From assembly GCA_900539225.1 (NCBI GenBank), contig UQBO01000005.1, forward strand, positions 34,267-98,266: a DNA stretch of 64,000 bases, given 5' to 3'. The DNA comes from an uncultured Eubacteriales bacterium. GTDB taxonomy: Bacteria; Bacillota; Clostridia; Tissierellales; Peptoniphilaceae. Both the position numbers and the translations under genes were made by a program. Positions 24,223 through 33,807 of this stretch are shown piece after piece. Below the pieces are notes generated by a model that was given only the letters and a program-made list of their open reading frames with translations, had not been told where the DNA came from and searched no databases. The first letter of the stretch is position 1, and each line of letters starts with the position of its first letter.

Positions 24223-27200
24223 CTATTTAGTTTTACTCTCATTAAGTTTTCTCTTTACAAAGAATAGTCCGACTAGAACAACTAGTGCTAAGACTATGGA
24301 TAAAGTTCCTTCTTCAACACCTGTCTTTGGTATGATGTGTTTTTCAGGCTCTTTATCTTTTTCTTTTGGCTCATCATCTTTGTCTTTTGATGGCTCTTCC
24401 TCTTCTTCTTTTGGAGGTTCTTCACTGTTGATTATGCTGATGCCACTATGCATATCACCTGAGTAGCTTACAGTGAAAACTCTTTCGCCAATTGTGTATT
24501 GGCCACCTGCTTCACCTACTTCCTTAACAGTGTATACGTGCTTATTGCCTTTTGCATCTTCTAGATTAAGGTCAGTAAAGGCACCACTCCAGACATTAGC
24601 CTCGCTAAGTGTGATGATTTTGCCAGTAGCAGCTCCGTCCATATATAATTCTACTTGAACTGCTTCCGTCTTTCCATCAGATCTCCAAACTTTATTAACT
24701 CCAAAGTCAATCTTTTTCTTTAGTGGAGAATTTTCTTTATTTATGATTACAAATGAATGATTCATATCACCTTCGTAGCTAACGTCGTAGTCACTGCCTG
24801 AGATGCTGACCCTGCTCGATGCTTCGCCAACTTCTCTTACGCTGTACTCGTATTTAACGCCCTCCGCGTCATATGCAAGTAAATCTTCAAAACGTCCCAT
24901 CCAGCCATTGGCCTCGCTTAGTGTAATCACATTTCCTGTTGCTCTACCGTCTTTGTATAGCTCAACTTGAATTTCATCAACTGGTATTTTATTTGTGACG
25001 TCCCAAACTTTTCTGACTCTGATATCTCTTCTTTGAGGCTTCTTTGGCGGCTCTTCTTTATTGATTATAGTGAAGCCACTATCCATATTGCCTCTGTATA
25101 TAACTTCGTAGTATTCACCAGATATTTCTACAGTGTAGAACTTTTCGCCAATTTCTTTTACGCTATAGTCATAGATGTGTCCGTCATCAGATGCTTTTTC
25201 TAAGTTCTTAAAGCTGCCGCTCCAGCCATTTGCTTCGCTTAAGACTAGAGTATTTCCTGTAGCTTTGCCATCTCTATATAATTCTACTTCGATGTGGCTA
25301 ATAGGCTTCATGCCTCTTATATCCCAAGCTTTTTCTACACAGATGTCTCTGTATTCTTTCTTTGGTTCTTCTGGTGGATTGTAGCTATTTGTGATAGTAT
25401 AGCCATCAGTAGTAGCTTTGTAACTTACTTTAAATTCTTTGCCATCGAAAGTTATTTTATTATCTTTTTCTCCGACTTCTTTCACTGTGTAAGTGATTTC
25501 TTTATCGTTTTCGTCTTTGGCATCAAGATTTTCAAATGTACCTTGCCAATTATTATCTTCATTAAGTGTTAATGTTTTGTCTGTTTTTTCATTATTTTTA
25601 TATAATTCAACAGTAATTTCTTTTGCAAAGGCTTTTTTATCACTTGTATCCCAAACTTTACTTACTTTGATTTCTTTAGTTTCTTTTTTAGGTTCTTCAG
25701 GTGTGTTTATTATAGTAAAGCCGTCTTTTTCTGAACCTGTTATTTTAGAACTATATCCAGTAACAGTTTCTTCTTTAACTGTGTAAGTTATTTTATTTCC
25801 ATCGTTAATTGTAGGTAGATCTTTAAAAGTATGTTTCCAATCATTATCTTTATTTAATACAACTGAATCAACTTTATATTCTTTTCCGTTATAATTAGCA
25901 ATTAAGTTTACAGTAATAGACTCAGGACGAATTTTCTTTTCATCATCATTGTCATTCCATTTCTTTTCTACAGAAACTTCAGTAGTAGGGGCCTCTGTAC
26001 CAAATTTTATTGTACCGTTACTGCCAATACCTGCTCCTCTTGTAGCTGAGTAATTGCCTTCAATTATTACCTTTCCTAAGGCTTCTGTAAGTTCATTAGC
26101 TTTGTCATTTGAATTTAATGCTAATTCAGAATTTTCTGGCAATGTCGCTTCTAGTTCATTATCTGGCAAAGGAATTATTTCAGAGCCTATTACTTTTTTC
26201 CAATCGTATGGTGCTCCACCTAACATCCTCTTATCAAGTTTATATTCCGCTTGTCCACTATGAGACATATAAAACTTACTTGACAATAAATAAACTGTCT
26301 TTCCCTTATCATTATTTCTTCCAGCTCTAGTATTGTTGCCATATATAGCAACACCATTGTTTACATAAAATTGTGTTTTTGATATAGGGCAACCAGCAAA
26401 TCCAGCTCCTTCCTTATCAGAATTATTATTTCTTATTATAGCATTTGTTAAATATAACTCGCCATTTTCACCATAATAATGTGCGCCAGCATAGTCCCAT
26501 GAAGCAGGGAAGCCATTAACATAAATTCCGCCGCCGCCAAAAGCCATCTCTGTCTTTCCAGTACCACTCATCTTGTTATTAGTTATTCTACCAGATGAGA
26601 TATAAGCAATAGATTTGCCACTATCAAATAGCCTACATTGTATAAATAATCCTCCACCAGAAGCTCCAGCAGTATTGCCATCAATAAGTCCACCTATCAT
26701 ATAAAGCTTATTTTGTTTCTCAACTTGTCTTGTTCCTAAACTTATTCCGCCACCAACTTCATCGGCAGAGTTATTTAAAACTTTTGCATCTCCAGAGAAG
26801 TTTATCGTGCTTGCTCCGCTAGCAATGATACCCCCCCCAGCCGAATAAACCGCTCCGCCATAGGCATAATCAATCACTCTTTTAGCTTCATTATTTTGAA
26901 CAACGCCACCAGAAAAATTCATTGTAGATCCATATAAATAAATTCCGCCGCCATAAGTAGCTTGATTTTCTTCAACACAACCACCAGTCATATTGATAGT
27001 TGCTTCAAATGCATTTACTGCACCGCCTCGTGTAGCTGTGTTTTTAATATCCATTATCTTGTTATTTCTTAATACAGCACCTTCATTAATATTAAGTGTT
27101 GCTCCAGAATTAACCCTAATTAAAGATTCCTTAATGCTTTCATTTGAATTAAATCTGCCATCTATAATTATCTTTGATAATGTAGCAGTTTTTCCACTTG

Positions 27201-28806
27201 GAACATTGAATAAAAATCCACTATACTCCTTGCCTCTACATATTTTTGCATTTGTATCTTCAAGCGAAATATCTCCTTCAATATCTGTTTTACCAGTTAC
27301 AACTATCTCTACAATGTCTTTATTGCTTTGAGCTATCTCTTTTGCTTTTGCAAATGTCTTTACTGCGTTTTCTTTAGATAGTCCATCTTTTTGATCATCC
27401 CCAGATTTACCATTCACATATACGGTATCACTAGGCTTAATTCCGCTTAAGTCTTCCGTAATATCTAAATTGATGTCATCTATCTCAATTGGAGTTACTT
27501 CCTTAGCATTTGCATCCTTATCCTTTAGACTTACATTGCTTACTTTAAATATTTTAACTTGATTAGCATCACCTGAATAACTATCTTTAGGAGCTAGTCT
27601 AGGTATTTGAAGAATCATTTTACCATCTTCTGACTTCTTAAGATAGAAATCATAATGTAAAAGATATGGCTTAACTAGGCTGCTATCAGCCTTTTTATAA
27701 TATTGAATCTCAATGTCTTCATATGGAATTTCTATATTTCTAAACTCTATCTTTTCTGACCAAGTATACGCATCTCCATCATAGATCATCTTTTCCTTAA
27801 TTGTTTCATCAACGCCATCTATATGAAGCTCATTAATAACAGTAAAATTATTTAATCTCCACTCGTCACGGTCAAAAACATTTTGATCTTTTCTGCTCAT
27901 CCAATAGTTGGTATATGTTGAAATAATGTAATCATAATCAGTCATTTCATATCTACTTATATCAAAGCTTAGATAATGTTTTGCATTAGGATCAGCCACT
28001 GCTTCGTTAACTTTTTCTTCGCCTATTTCTATTGCTTCTTCAAAATTACTTTCCTTTACTCTTAGTGAATCTTCTCTCTCGCCTATTCTTGGTAATTCTA
28101 ATACAGTTTTTTCTACGTTTGTTTCTAAATACAAATCAAAATTTTCAGATTTCTCGTCAAAGCTTGATCCATCTTCCTTGCTATAGTACTTTACTTCTAG
28201 ATCATTGCTTAGCGCTTCAATGCCTTCGAATTTTAGATCTCCAACAAAATCAGCTTTTTCTACTGAATAAGTGATTCTTTTTTCTATACTTTCTTCAGAC
28301 TCGCCCTTTATATGAACTGTGTATGTGATATTTAAGTCCTTTAATTCTTCTGCCTTTTCTTCTTGAGATCCTTCACCGCCGCCTGATGGCAAAACTATTG
28401 CTTCTTCGTTTTCGTCTTCAATATATTCAGCTTCACCGTTTGCTTCGTCTATTGGCTTTGCTTCTTCAGATGAATTTTCTTCACCTTCTGTTACTTGGCT
28501 CAAGTCAACTACTGTATCATTGTCATTAACTTGATTTGCTTTGCTATTAACATCTTTATTTGCATCTGCTTCGCCATTAGCCTCTTTATCACTAGCCTTT
28601 TCATCTGTCTTTTCACTTTCGCTCTCAGTCTCATCATGCTTTTGATAAATTTCGTTCAAAGCGCTCGCATCTCTTTCAAGCTCGAAACTTAATTTAAACT
28701 TTTGTTCTTCTCCTTCTTCTGCGCGAACAAGCAAATTTCTTGGCACTTGGCTTAGTACTAGTACCATCAAAATCAAACAAGCTAATATTTTACTTCCTTT
28801 TTTCAT
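24223..28806 (-). CDS. Surface protein 2: beta-helix with five Cna-B domains, IPKTG anchored
   Basis: 1527 residues. Signal peptide (about 1-29), acidic stalk (about 30-150), two related segments with conserved KRITYSVEKADFVGDLKF / KEKMIYDGDAYTWSEKIEF patterns (150-440), beta-helix repeats with MNMTGG/MNFSGG-type turns (about 480-850), then five consecutive Cna-B domains, each with K-x-W at the start, LSEANGWSGSF-like centre and YTVKEVGE near the end (the usual Lys and Glu of the isopeptide bond). Then a Lys/Glu/Pro wall spacer, IPKTG, hydrophobic helix and KRKLNESKTK. Presumed sortase-anchored adhesin. An in-frame G8 tract lies at 26831-26838. RBS GAAGGGGAATC before the ATG. Paralogue of 5700-10697; the last Cna-B domains are the most alike. 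Confidence 0.88.
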   Translation of the reverse strand: MKKGSKILACLILMVLVLSQVPRNLLVRAEEGEEQKFKLSFELERDASALNEIYQKHDETESESEKTDEKASDKEANGEADANKDVNSKANQVNDNDTVVDLSQVTEGEENSSEEAKPIDEANGEAEYIEDENEEAIVLPSGGGEGSQEEKAEELKDLNITYTVHIKGESEESIEKRITYSVEKADFVGDLKFEGIEALSNDLEVKYYSKEDGSSFDEKSENFDLYLETNVEKTVLELPRIGEREDSLRVKESNFEEAIEIGEEKVNEAVADPNAKHYLSFDISRYEMTDYDYIISTYTNYWMSRKDQNVFDRDEWRLNNFTVINELHIDGVDETIKEKMIYDGDAYTWSEKIEFRNIEIPYEDIEIQYYKKADSSLVKPYLLHYDFYLKKSEDGKMILQIPRLAPKDSYSGDANQVKIFKVSNVSLKDKDANAKEVTPIEIDDINLDITEDLSGIKPSDTVYVNGKSGDDQKDGLSKENAVKTFAKAKEIAQSNKDIVEIVVTGKTDIEGDISLEDTNAKICRGKEYSGFLFNVPSGKTATLSKIIIDGRFNSNESIKESLIRVNSGATLNINEGAVLRNNKIMDIKNTATRGGAVNAFEATINMTGGCVEENQATYGGGIYLYGSTMNFSGGVVQNNEAKRVIDYAYGGAVYSAGGGIIASGASTINFSGDAKVLNNSADEVGGGISLGTRQVEKQNKLYMIGGLIDGNTAGASGGGLFIQCRLFDSGKSIAYISSGRITNNKMSGTGKTEMAFGGGGIYVNGFPASWDYAGAHYYGENGELYLTNAIIRNNNSDKEGAGFAGCPISKTQFYVNNGVAIYGNNTRAGRNNDKGKTVYLLSSKFYMSHSGQAEYKLDKRMLGGAPYDWKKVIGSEIIPLPDNELEATLPENSELALNSNDKANELTEALGKVIIEGNYSATRGAGIGSNGTIKFGTEAPTTEVSVEKKWNDNDDEKKIRPESITVNLIANYNGKEYKVDSVVLNKDNDWKHTFKDLPTINDGNKITYTVKEETVTGYSSKITGSEKDGFTIINTPEEPKKETKEIKVSKVWDTSDKKAFAKEITVELYKNNEKTDKTLTLNEDNNWQGTFENLDAKDENDKEITYTVKEVGEKDNKITFDGKEFKVSYKATTDGYTITNSYNPPEEPKKEYRDICVEKAWDIRGMKPISHIEVELYRDGKATGNTLVLSEANGWSGSFKNLEKASDDGHIYDYSVKEIGEKFYTVEISGEYYEVIYRGNMDSGFTIINKEEPPKKPQRRDIRVRKVWDVTNKIPVDEIQVELYKDGRATGNVITLSEANGWMGRFEDLLAYDAEGVKYEYSVREVGEASSRVSISGSDYDVSYEGDMNHSFVIINKENSPLKKKIDFGVNKVWRSDGKTEAVQVELYMDGAATGKIITLSEANVWSGAFTDLNLEDAKGNKHVYTVKEVGEAGGQYTIGERVFTVSYSGDMHSGISIINSEEPPKEEEEEPSKDKDDEPKEKDKEPEKHIIPKTGVEEGTLSIVLALVVLVGLFFVKRKLNESKTK
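26831..26838 (-). repeat. Poly-G tract (G8) in surface protein 2
   Basis: Coding strand GCT GGG GGG GGT ATC, around residues 657-660 in the beta-helix region. Seven G would give TAA about 12 codons on; nine G would give TAG within 8 codons. The frame is open as given. Confidence 0.85.
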
Positions 28807-28828
28807 GATTCCCCTTCTTTCTTTAATT

Positions 28829-28875
28829 GATATTACGATTTTTAAAATAAATTAGTCCGTAAATCGTGATATTTA
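28829..28875. repeat. Inverted AAATCGTRATAT motifs in surface protein 2 leader
   Basis: GATATTACGATTTTT (28829-28843) and AAATCGTGATATTTA (28861-28875) are inverted copies of one motif, which recurs as AAATCGTAATATTTA upstream of the LysR gene (56220-56234). They lie between the promoter and the start codon, as a repressor site or RNA stem might. Confidence 0.5.
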
Positions 28876-28898
28876 CTAACTTTCATCAATTATCTTGC

Positions 28899-28927
28899 AT
28901 TATATATCTTATGAATAGATATGTCAA
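28899..28927 (-). promoter_or_regulatory. Promoter of surface protein 2
   Basis: Perfect consensus, leftward: TTGACA (28927-28922), 17-nt spacer, TATAAT (28904-28899); leader about 85 nt. Confidence 0.8.
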
Positions 28928-29155
28928 GTAAAAGTATCACAAATATATAAATTTATTTGATTTATTTATGTATATTTTATTTTATCTTAATAGAAGTGAG
29001 TATATAAGTAAATTATATAAAATATTAATTTTTTGTAATATCTTTTACATTACTAATAGTTTTGCCAAAATCAAAGTTCACAAAAAACGATTTACGCAAT
29101 TAACGAATCGCTCGTCATATGTCTACCTCCCGGCATATGCCATCCATTTTCAAAG
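28928..29155. other. AT-rich spacer without a gene
   Basis: No credible frame or RNA gene. Near the right end, CGCTCGTCATATG (29109-29121) is the same 13-mer found in the reverse complement of the 18-bp tandem repeat at 63102-63171, so this may be a decayed copy of that repeat. Confidence 0.5.
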
Positions 29156-29195
29156 CAAAAAAGAACTATGGGCACGCTGCTCATAGTTCTCTTCA
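29156..29195. terminator. metK terminator (copy R of 40-bp repeat)
   Basis: Leftward AGAACTATGAGCAGCGTGCCCATAGTTCT with six T following. Near-identical to 24126-24165. Confidence 0.8.
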
Positions 29196-29219
29196 TATTA
29201 TATATATATAATTTATATA

Positions 29220-30410
29220 CTATTTAATTTCTCCAGCAAGTTTTTTGATCTCGTCAACTTTTTCTAATCTTTCCCAAGGAAGATCTATATCGTCACGACC
29301 GAAGTGGCCGTAGTTAGTAATCTTGTGGAAGATTGGTTTTCTTAGGTCGTAGTAGTCGATGATAAAGGCTGGACGAAGGTCGAATACTTTTTCAACTATC
29401 TCAAGTATCTTTGTCTCATCGATCTTGCCTGTTCCAAATGTATCTACGTTTATGGATATCGGCTTTGCTATGCCTATTGCGTATGAAACTTGAATTTCAC
29501 ATCTATTGCAAAGGCCTGCTGCTACTAGGTTTTTCGCAACATGTCTTACTGCGTATGAAGCGGATCTATCTACTTTTGTAGCGTCCTTTCCTGAGAAGGC
29601 TCCTCCGCCATGTCTGCAGTAGCCGCCGTATGTGTCAACGATAATCTTTCTACCTGTTAGACCTGTGTCGCCCTTTGGTCCGCCTATAACGAAACGTCCT
29701 GTTGGGTTCACATAAATGATAGTTTCGTCGTCAATTAGTTTTGGATCAACTACTGGTTTTATAACGTGTTCGATGATGTCCTTCTTAATCTTGTCAAGAC
29801 TAACGCCTTCCTTATGTTGAGTAGAAACAACTATAGTGTGAACTCTCTTTGGCTTATCTCCGTCGTATTCGATAGTTACTTGTGTCTTGCCGTCTGGTCT
29901 TAAGTAGCTTAGTGTGCCGTCCTTACGCACTTCAGCTAGCCTTCTTGCTAGCTTATGTGACAAGTATATGGCTAGTGGCATATAAACTTCTGTCTCATTG
30001 CAAGCGTAGCCAAACATCATACCTTGGTCGCCTGCACCTATTAAATCATATTTATCTTTTGATTTTTCTTTAGTCTCAAGCGCCTTGTCAACGCCTAGTG
30101 CTATATCCTTAGATTGTTCTTCGATTGATACAAGTACAGCGCAATTTTCTGCATCAAAACCGAATTTTCCTCTAGTGTAGCCTATGTCAGCTATAACCCT
30201 TCTAACTACTGCTTGTATGTCAACGTAGCAGTTTGTTGTGATTTGTCCTGATACTAAAACGTAGCCAGTTGATGCAGTTGTTTCGATCGCGCATCTCGCT
30301 TCTGGATCCTTTTCTAGTATCGCATCTAGAATCGCATCTGATATTTGGTCGCAGACCTTGTCAGGATGACCCTCTGTAACCGATTCAGATGTAAATAGTT
30401 TTTTATACAT
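29220..30410 (-). CDS. metK: S-adenosylmethionine synthetase
   Basis: 396 residues; makes SAM from methionine and ATP in the cytosol. Visible motifs: GHPDK at 14-18, GAGDQGMMFGYA (signature 1), GGGAFSGKDATKVDRSA (signature 2, P-loop-like), and DLPWE near the C-terminus. Start supported by AAGGAGG before the ATG. Transcribed alone from a consensus promoter through a SAM-I riboswitch, so end-product repression is expected. Confidence 0.98.
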   Translation of the reverse strand: MYKKLFTSESVTEGHPDKVCDQISDAILDAILEKDPEARCAIETTASTGYVLVSGQITTNCYVDIQAVVRRVIADIGYTRGKFGFDAENCAVLVSIEEQSKDIALGVDKALETKEKSKDKYDLIGAGDQGMMFGYACNETEVYMPLAIYLSHKLARRLAEVRKDGTLSYLRPDGKTQVTIEYDGDKPKRVHTIVVSTQHKEGVSLDKIKKDIIEHVIKPVVDPKLIDDETIIYVNPTGRFVIGGPKGDTGLTGRKIIVDTYGGYCRHGGGAFSGKDATKVDRSASYAVRHVAKNLVAAGLCNRCEIQVSYAIGIAKPISINVDTFGTGKIDETKILEIVEKVFDLRPAFIIDYYDLRKPIFHKITNYGHFGRDDIDLPWERLEKVDEIKKLAGEIK

Positions 30411-30484
30411 AATCTTCCTCCTTAATATATTTTTCGCAAATATAAAGCCGCCTTGAAAATATTCTCGCGGCGCATCTTGTAAAA

Positions 30485-30510
30485 TAAAAAAACCTTCATA
30501 GCTGAAGGTT
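30485..30510 (-). terminator. Riboswitch-controlled terminator upstream of metK
   Basis: Leftward AACCTTCAGCTATGAAGGTT followed by seven T, directly after the SAM aptamer and before the metK ribosome site: the expression platform. Confidence 0.9.
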
Positions 30511-30608
30511 CGTTCTTCTCATCTTTCAGCTGCGCTGTAGGATTTGGCACCTTGCTAGCAGGTTGCCGGACTTCATAGGGCCTATTCCCTCCGTCACTCT
30601 TTATGAGA
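30511..30608 (-). ncRNA. SAM-I (S-box) riboswitch
   Basis: Leftward: P1 arm TCTCAT, then AAAGAGTGACGGAGGGA, GGCCCTATGAAGTCCGGCAACC, GGTGCCAAATCC, and GAAAGATGAGA closing P1. These are the conserved S-box elements in order. SAM binding should stabilise P1 and allow the terminator at 30485-30510 to form, lowering metK expression. Confidence 0.96.
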
Positions 30609-30627
30609 CTTATTAAGTTCACTAATC

Positions 30628-30656
30628 ATTATATATATAATTTTCGTTTTTGTCAA
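30628..30656 (-). promoter_or_regulatory. metK promoter
   Basis: Leftward TTGACA (30656-30651), 17-nt spacer, TATAAT (30633-30628); transcription should begin a few bases before the aptamer. Confidence 0.88.
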
Positions 30657-30665
30657 GCCCTTCGC

Positions 30666-32030
30666 CTAATTTTTTTCTTCCAAGGCAAAACGTTCCCCTA
30701 CCTTCTTTTTCACTGCCATATAAGTAAAGACGTAGACTATGGTAGTCAATAACCAGGACAATGGATATGAGATATACAAAATCCATTGCTCATGATACTT
30801 TTGAAATACACTCATGATCCACAATATTCTAAATCCGCAAATGCATACGACAGCTATGATCATAGGTGTTAGTGAGTAACCCATCGCGCGTATTACGCCT
30901 GAATAAACGTCCATGATGCCGCAAAGTAAATATGTTGTCGATATGACACCTAGCCTTAGCATCGCAATCTCGATAACTTCTGGGTTTGGTGTATATAATT
31001 TTAGTAAGAAATTACCTGCTAAATATGCGCCTATGCCTAGGACTAGACCCACGACTGACACCATGACGATGGTTGTCTTAAGTATCTCGTCAACTCTGTC
31101 AAGCTTTTTCGCACCCATATTTTGCGAGGCAAATGATAATGAGGCTTGATAGATGGCATCCATCGCCATAAAGACGAAGCCTTCGATGTTACCAGCTGCT
31201 GTGTTTGCAGCGACTACAAGCTTACCGAAGGAGTTGATTGATGATTGTATAAGCATATTGGATATACTAAATAGTGCCCCTGTAAAGCCTGATGGCAATC
31301 CTATCCTAAGCATTTCGCCAAACTTTTTCCAATCCATCTTTAATTTATCTAGCTTTAAGTTCAAGTAGCCGTCGCTCTTCATCAAGCACAAAACTATTAG
31401 CACGGCTGAGAAAGCTTCTGAGATGATGGTAGCAAGAGCAACTCCGTCAACTGTCTTCTTTAAAACTATTACAAAGTATAAATTTAAAACTATGTTCATA
31501 ACGCCTGAGATGGCTAGGTAGTAAAGCGGCCTCTTTGTGTCGCCTGCTGCTCTAAGTATCGAGGCGCCGAAGTTATATATCATAAAGCCCGGCATACCCA
31601 TGAAGTAGATCTGCATATAAAGTGTCGCTAAATCAATGACTTCCTCGGGTGTTTGCATCAGTTCAAGCATTGGCCTTGCTGAAAAGTAGCCGACGGCTAT
31701 CATGATAAAGCCGCCAAGTAAACCCGATAGCATCGACGTATGAAGCGTATCTTGCGCGTCCTTGTATGAGCCCTTACCTATCGCCTGACCCATAAGCACG
31801 CTCGCTCCTATCGATATACCGATGAATAGATTGATGATTAGATTAATCAGTGCACCGGTTGAACCAACTGCGGCAAGTGCTGCGTCCCCTGCGTAACGTC
31901 CGACAACTATAACATCGGCGGCGTTAAAAAAGAGCTGCAAAGTGCTCGATAGCATCAAGGGTATCGAAAACTTTATTAACTTTGGAAGGAGTTTTCCCTC
32001 CGTCATATTAATTTCATAATTCTTAGACAT
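30666..32030 (-). CDS. MATE family multidrug/cation exporter
   Basis: 454 residues with about 12 hydrophobic helices. The N-terminus (MTEGKLLPKLIKFSIPLMLSSTLQLFFNAADVIVVGRYAGDAALAAVGSTGALINL) is diagnostic of MATE antiporters, which exchange Na+ or H+ for organic cations or flavin-like compounds; substrate unknown. RBS AAAGAGGTAATT. Ends 10 bp short of the metK promoter's -35, and divergent from the pyrophosphatase at 32173. Confidence 0.93.
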   Translation of the reverse strand: MSKNYEINMTEGKLLPKLIKFSIPLMLSSTLQLFFNAADVIVVGRYAGDAALAAVGSTGALINLIINLFIGISIGASVLMGQAIGKGSYKDAQDTLHTSMLSGLLGGFIMIAVGYFSARPMLELMQTPEEVIDLATLYMQIYFMGMPGFMIYNFGASILRAAGDTKRPLYYLAISGVMNIVLNLYFVIVLKKTVDGVALATIISEAFSAVLIVLCLMKSDGYLNLKLDKLKMDWKKFGEMLRIGLPSGFTGALFSISNMLIQSSINSFGKLVVAANTAAGNIEGFVFMAMDAIYQASLSFASQNMGAKKLDRVDEILKTTIVMVSVVGLVLGIGAYLAGNFLLKLYTPNPEVIEIAMLRLGVISTTYLLCGIMDVYSGVIRAMGYSLTPMIIAVVCICGFRILWIMSVFQKYHEQWILYISYPLSWLLTTIVYVFTYMAVKKKVGERFALEEKN

Positions 32031-32135
32031 AATTACCTCTTTTCTTTATATCAATCAATTTTACTACAATCGAAATAATTTTTCAAGGCTTTTCGCAAAA
32101 TAATTTAGATAATCCTTTATTTTTTCATCAAAATG

Positions 32136-32144
32136 TGTTATAGT
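32136..32144 (+). promoter_or_regulatory. Extended -10 promoter of ppaC
   Basis: TGTTATAGT: TG (32136-32137), one base, TATAGT (32139-32144), in the same TGTGTTATARTA context as the fusA2-like and mgtC-like promoters. Confidence 0.55.
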
Positions 32145-32172
32145 ATATGAATATAATATGGAAGGTGATTTA

Positions 32173-33807
32173 ATGAATAAAAAAGTTTACGTCTCAGGTC
32201 ATAAGGTGCCTGACACGGATTCAATTGCGAGCGCTATCTCATATGCCTACCTTGTCAATAGTCTTGGCAAATACGATGCAAAAGCTGTTAGGCTCGGAGA
32301 TTTAAATAAGGAAACAAAATTCGTTTTAAAATACTTTGGCGTAGACGAGCCAAAGCTATTAACAACGATGAAGATAAAATTAAAAGACGTTGATCTTGAT
32401 GAGGCCGTACTTATAGACGAGGACGCATCTCTATACGAAGCAATTAACTTACTTCGCGAGAAGAACGCTTATGTACTTATAGTCATTGACAAGGCCGGAA
32501 AGATGAGTGGCATCATAGGTCTTAAGGACATCACAGAGATTTATACAAACATCTTTGACGACACAATCCTTAGCAAGGCTGATACGCCATTTAAAAATGT
32601 TGTTGAGGTCTTAAAGGGTACTGTCATTAACGATGGCTACAGAAAGCCTCTTGGCCGCATGGCGATCTACGCTATGGACCCAAAGATGATTGAGGACAGG
32701 ATCGAAGCAGACGATGTCGTTATACTTGGCGACAGAGAAGACGCTCAAGAAGACGCGATTAAGAGAAATGTTTCTTGCATGATAGTGACTGGCGGCTTCG
32801 ACATAAGTGAAAAGATCTTAAATTTGGCGAAGGAAAAAGGCATCAGCATCATATCGACTGAGTACGACTCCTTCATGGCATCGAGGGTGCTTCCCTTAAG
32901 CGTGCCCATGTCGTACGCGATGACAAAGGATGGCATCAAGACCTTCCACATACAAGATTTTGTTTCGGACGTTAAGGCCGAGATGAACAAAAACAGATTC
33001 CGCTGCTTCCCAGTCCTTGATAATGACGGACGCGTGATAAACACAGTCAGCCGTTATCACTTGCTTGACGATAAGAAGAAAAACATCATCCTAGTCGATC
33101 ACAACGAAAGAACTCAATCCGTCGACGACATCGAAGAGGCTGAAATCCTCGAAATCATCGACCACCACAGAGTTGCCAACGTCGAGACAAAGCTCCCACT
33201 ATACTTTAGGAACGAGCCATTGGGCTCGACAGCAACCATCATTACAAAGATGTTTATTGAGAATGGCGTAGTAATACCTAAGCATATAGCCGGGCTATTG
33301 ATCTCAGCCATCATCTCAGATACGCTTTTATTAAAATCGCCAACAAGCACGAGGACAGACGCGAAGATGATAGACTTTCTTGCGCCAATAGCCGGCATCG
33401 ACCCAGATGTCTACGCTATAGAGATGTTTACTGAAGCGGCTAGCATCAAGGACGTAGCAAGCGAAGACCTACTTAAGATGGATGTGAAGTCATTTAATAT
33501 CGCGAAGAAAAAGATACGTGTCGCTCAAGTCATGACCATGGATATGGATGAAGTGAAAAAAAGAAAAGATGATTTACTAAATCTCATGAAAGAAACGATA
33601 GAAAAGAATCAAGAAGACACATTCGTACTGATGATAACTGATATACTTAAGGAGTACTCACTAGTTTTGGTGCAAGGCTCATACAAGGAAAATATTGCCC
33701 AAGCCTTTGGCAAAGAGCTAGTAGATAACGAGTTTACAGTTGATGGACTTCTTTCAAGAAAAAAACAAATGATACCCGCTATATCAAAAAAGATAGAGAC
33801 TTTATAG
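32173..33807 (+). CDS. ppaC: CBS/DRTGG-containing family II inorganic pyrophosphatase
   Basis: 544 residues from ATG 32173; the ATG five codons earlier overlaps the ribosome site AAGGTGAT, so it is not used. Mn-dependent DHH pyrophosphatase that hydrolyses PPi: N-terminal VSGHKVPDTDSIASAI metal motif, inserted CBS-DRTGG-CBS block (about 65-300, with GIIGLKDITEIY), DHNERTQSVDD then IIDHHRVAN, and C-terminal DHHA2 domain ending SRKKQMIPAI. CBS-containing versions are regulated by adenine nucleotides. Convergent with lepB; the two stop codons are 3 bp apart within one terminator. Confidence 0.93.
   Translation: MNKKVYVSGHKVPDTDSIASAISYAYLVNSLGKYDAKAVRLGDLNKETKFVLKYFGVDEPKLLTTMKIKLKDVDLDEAVLIDEDASLYEAINLLREKNAYVLIVIDKAGKMSGIIGLKDITEIYTNIFDDTILSKADTPFKNVVEVLKGTVINDGYRKPLGRMAIYAMDPKMIEDRIEADDVVILGDREDAQEDAIKRNVSCMIVTGGFDISEKILNLAKEKGISIISTEYDSFMASRVLPLSVPMSYAMTKDGIKTFHIQDFVSDVKAEMNKNRFRCFPVLDNDGRVINTVSRYHLLDDKKKNIILVDHNERTQSVDDIEEAEILEIIDHHRVANVETKLPLYFRNEPLGSTATIITKMFIENGVVIPKHIAGLLISAIISDTLLLKSPTSTRTDAKMIDFLAPIAGIDPDVYAIEMFTEAASIKDVASEDLLKMDVKSFNIAKKKIRVAQVMTMDMDEVKKRKDDLLNLMKETIEKNQEDTFVLMITDILKEYSLVLVQGSYKENIAQAFGKELVDNEFTVDGLLSRKKQMIPAISKKIETL

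Noticed and set aside
30422..30622. 66-codon leftward frame upstream of metK
   Set aside because: Covers the SAM-I aptamer and terminator, which fully explain the sequence.
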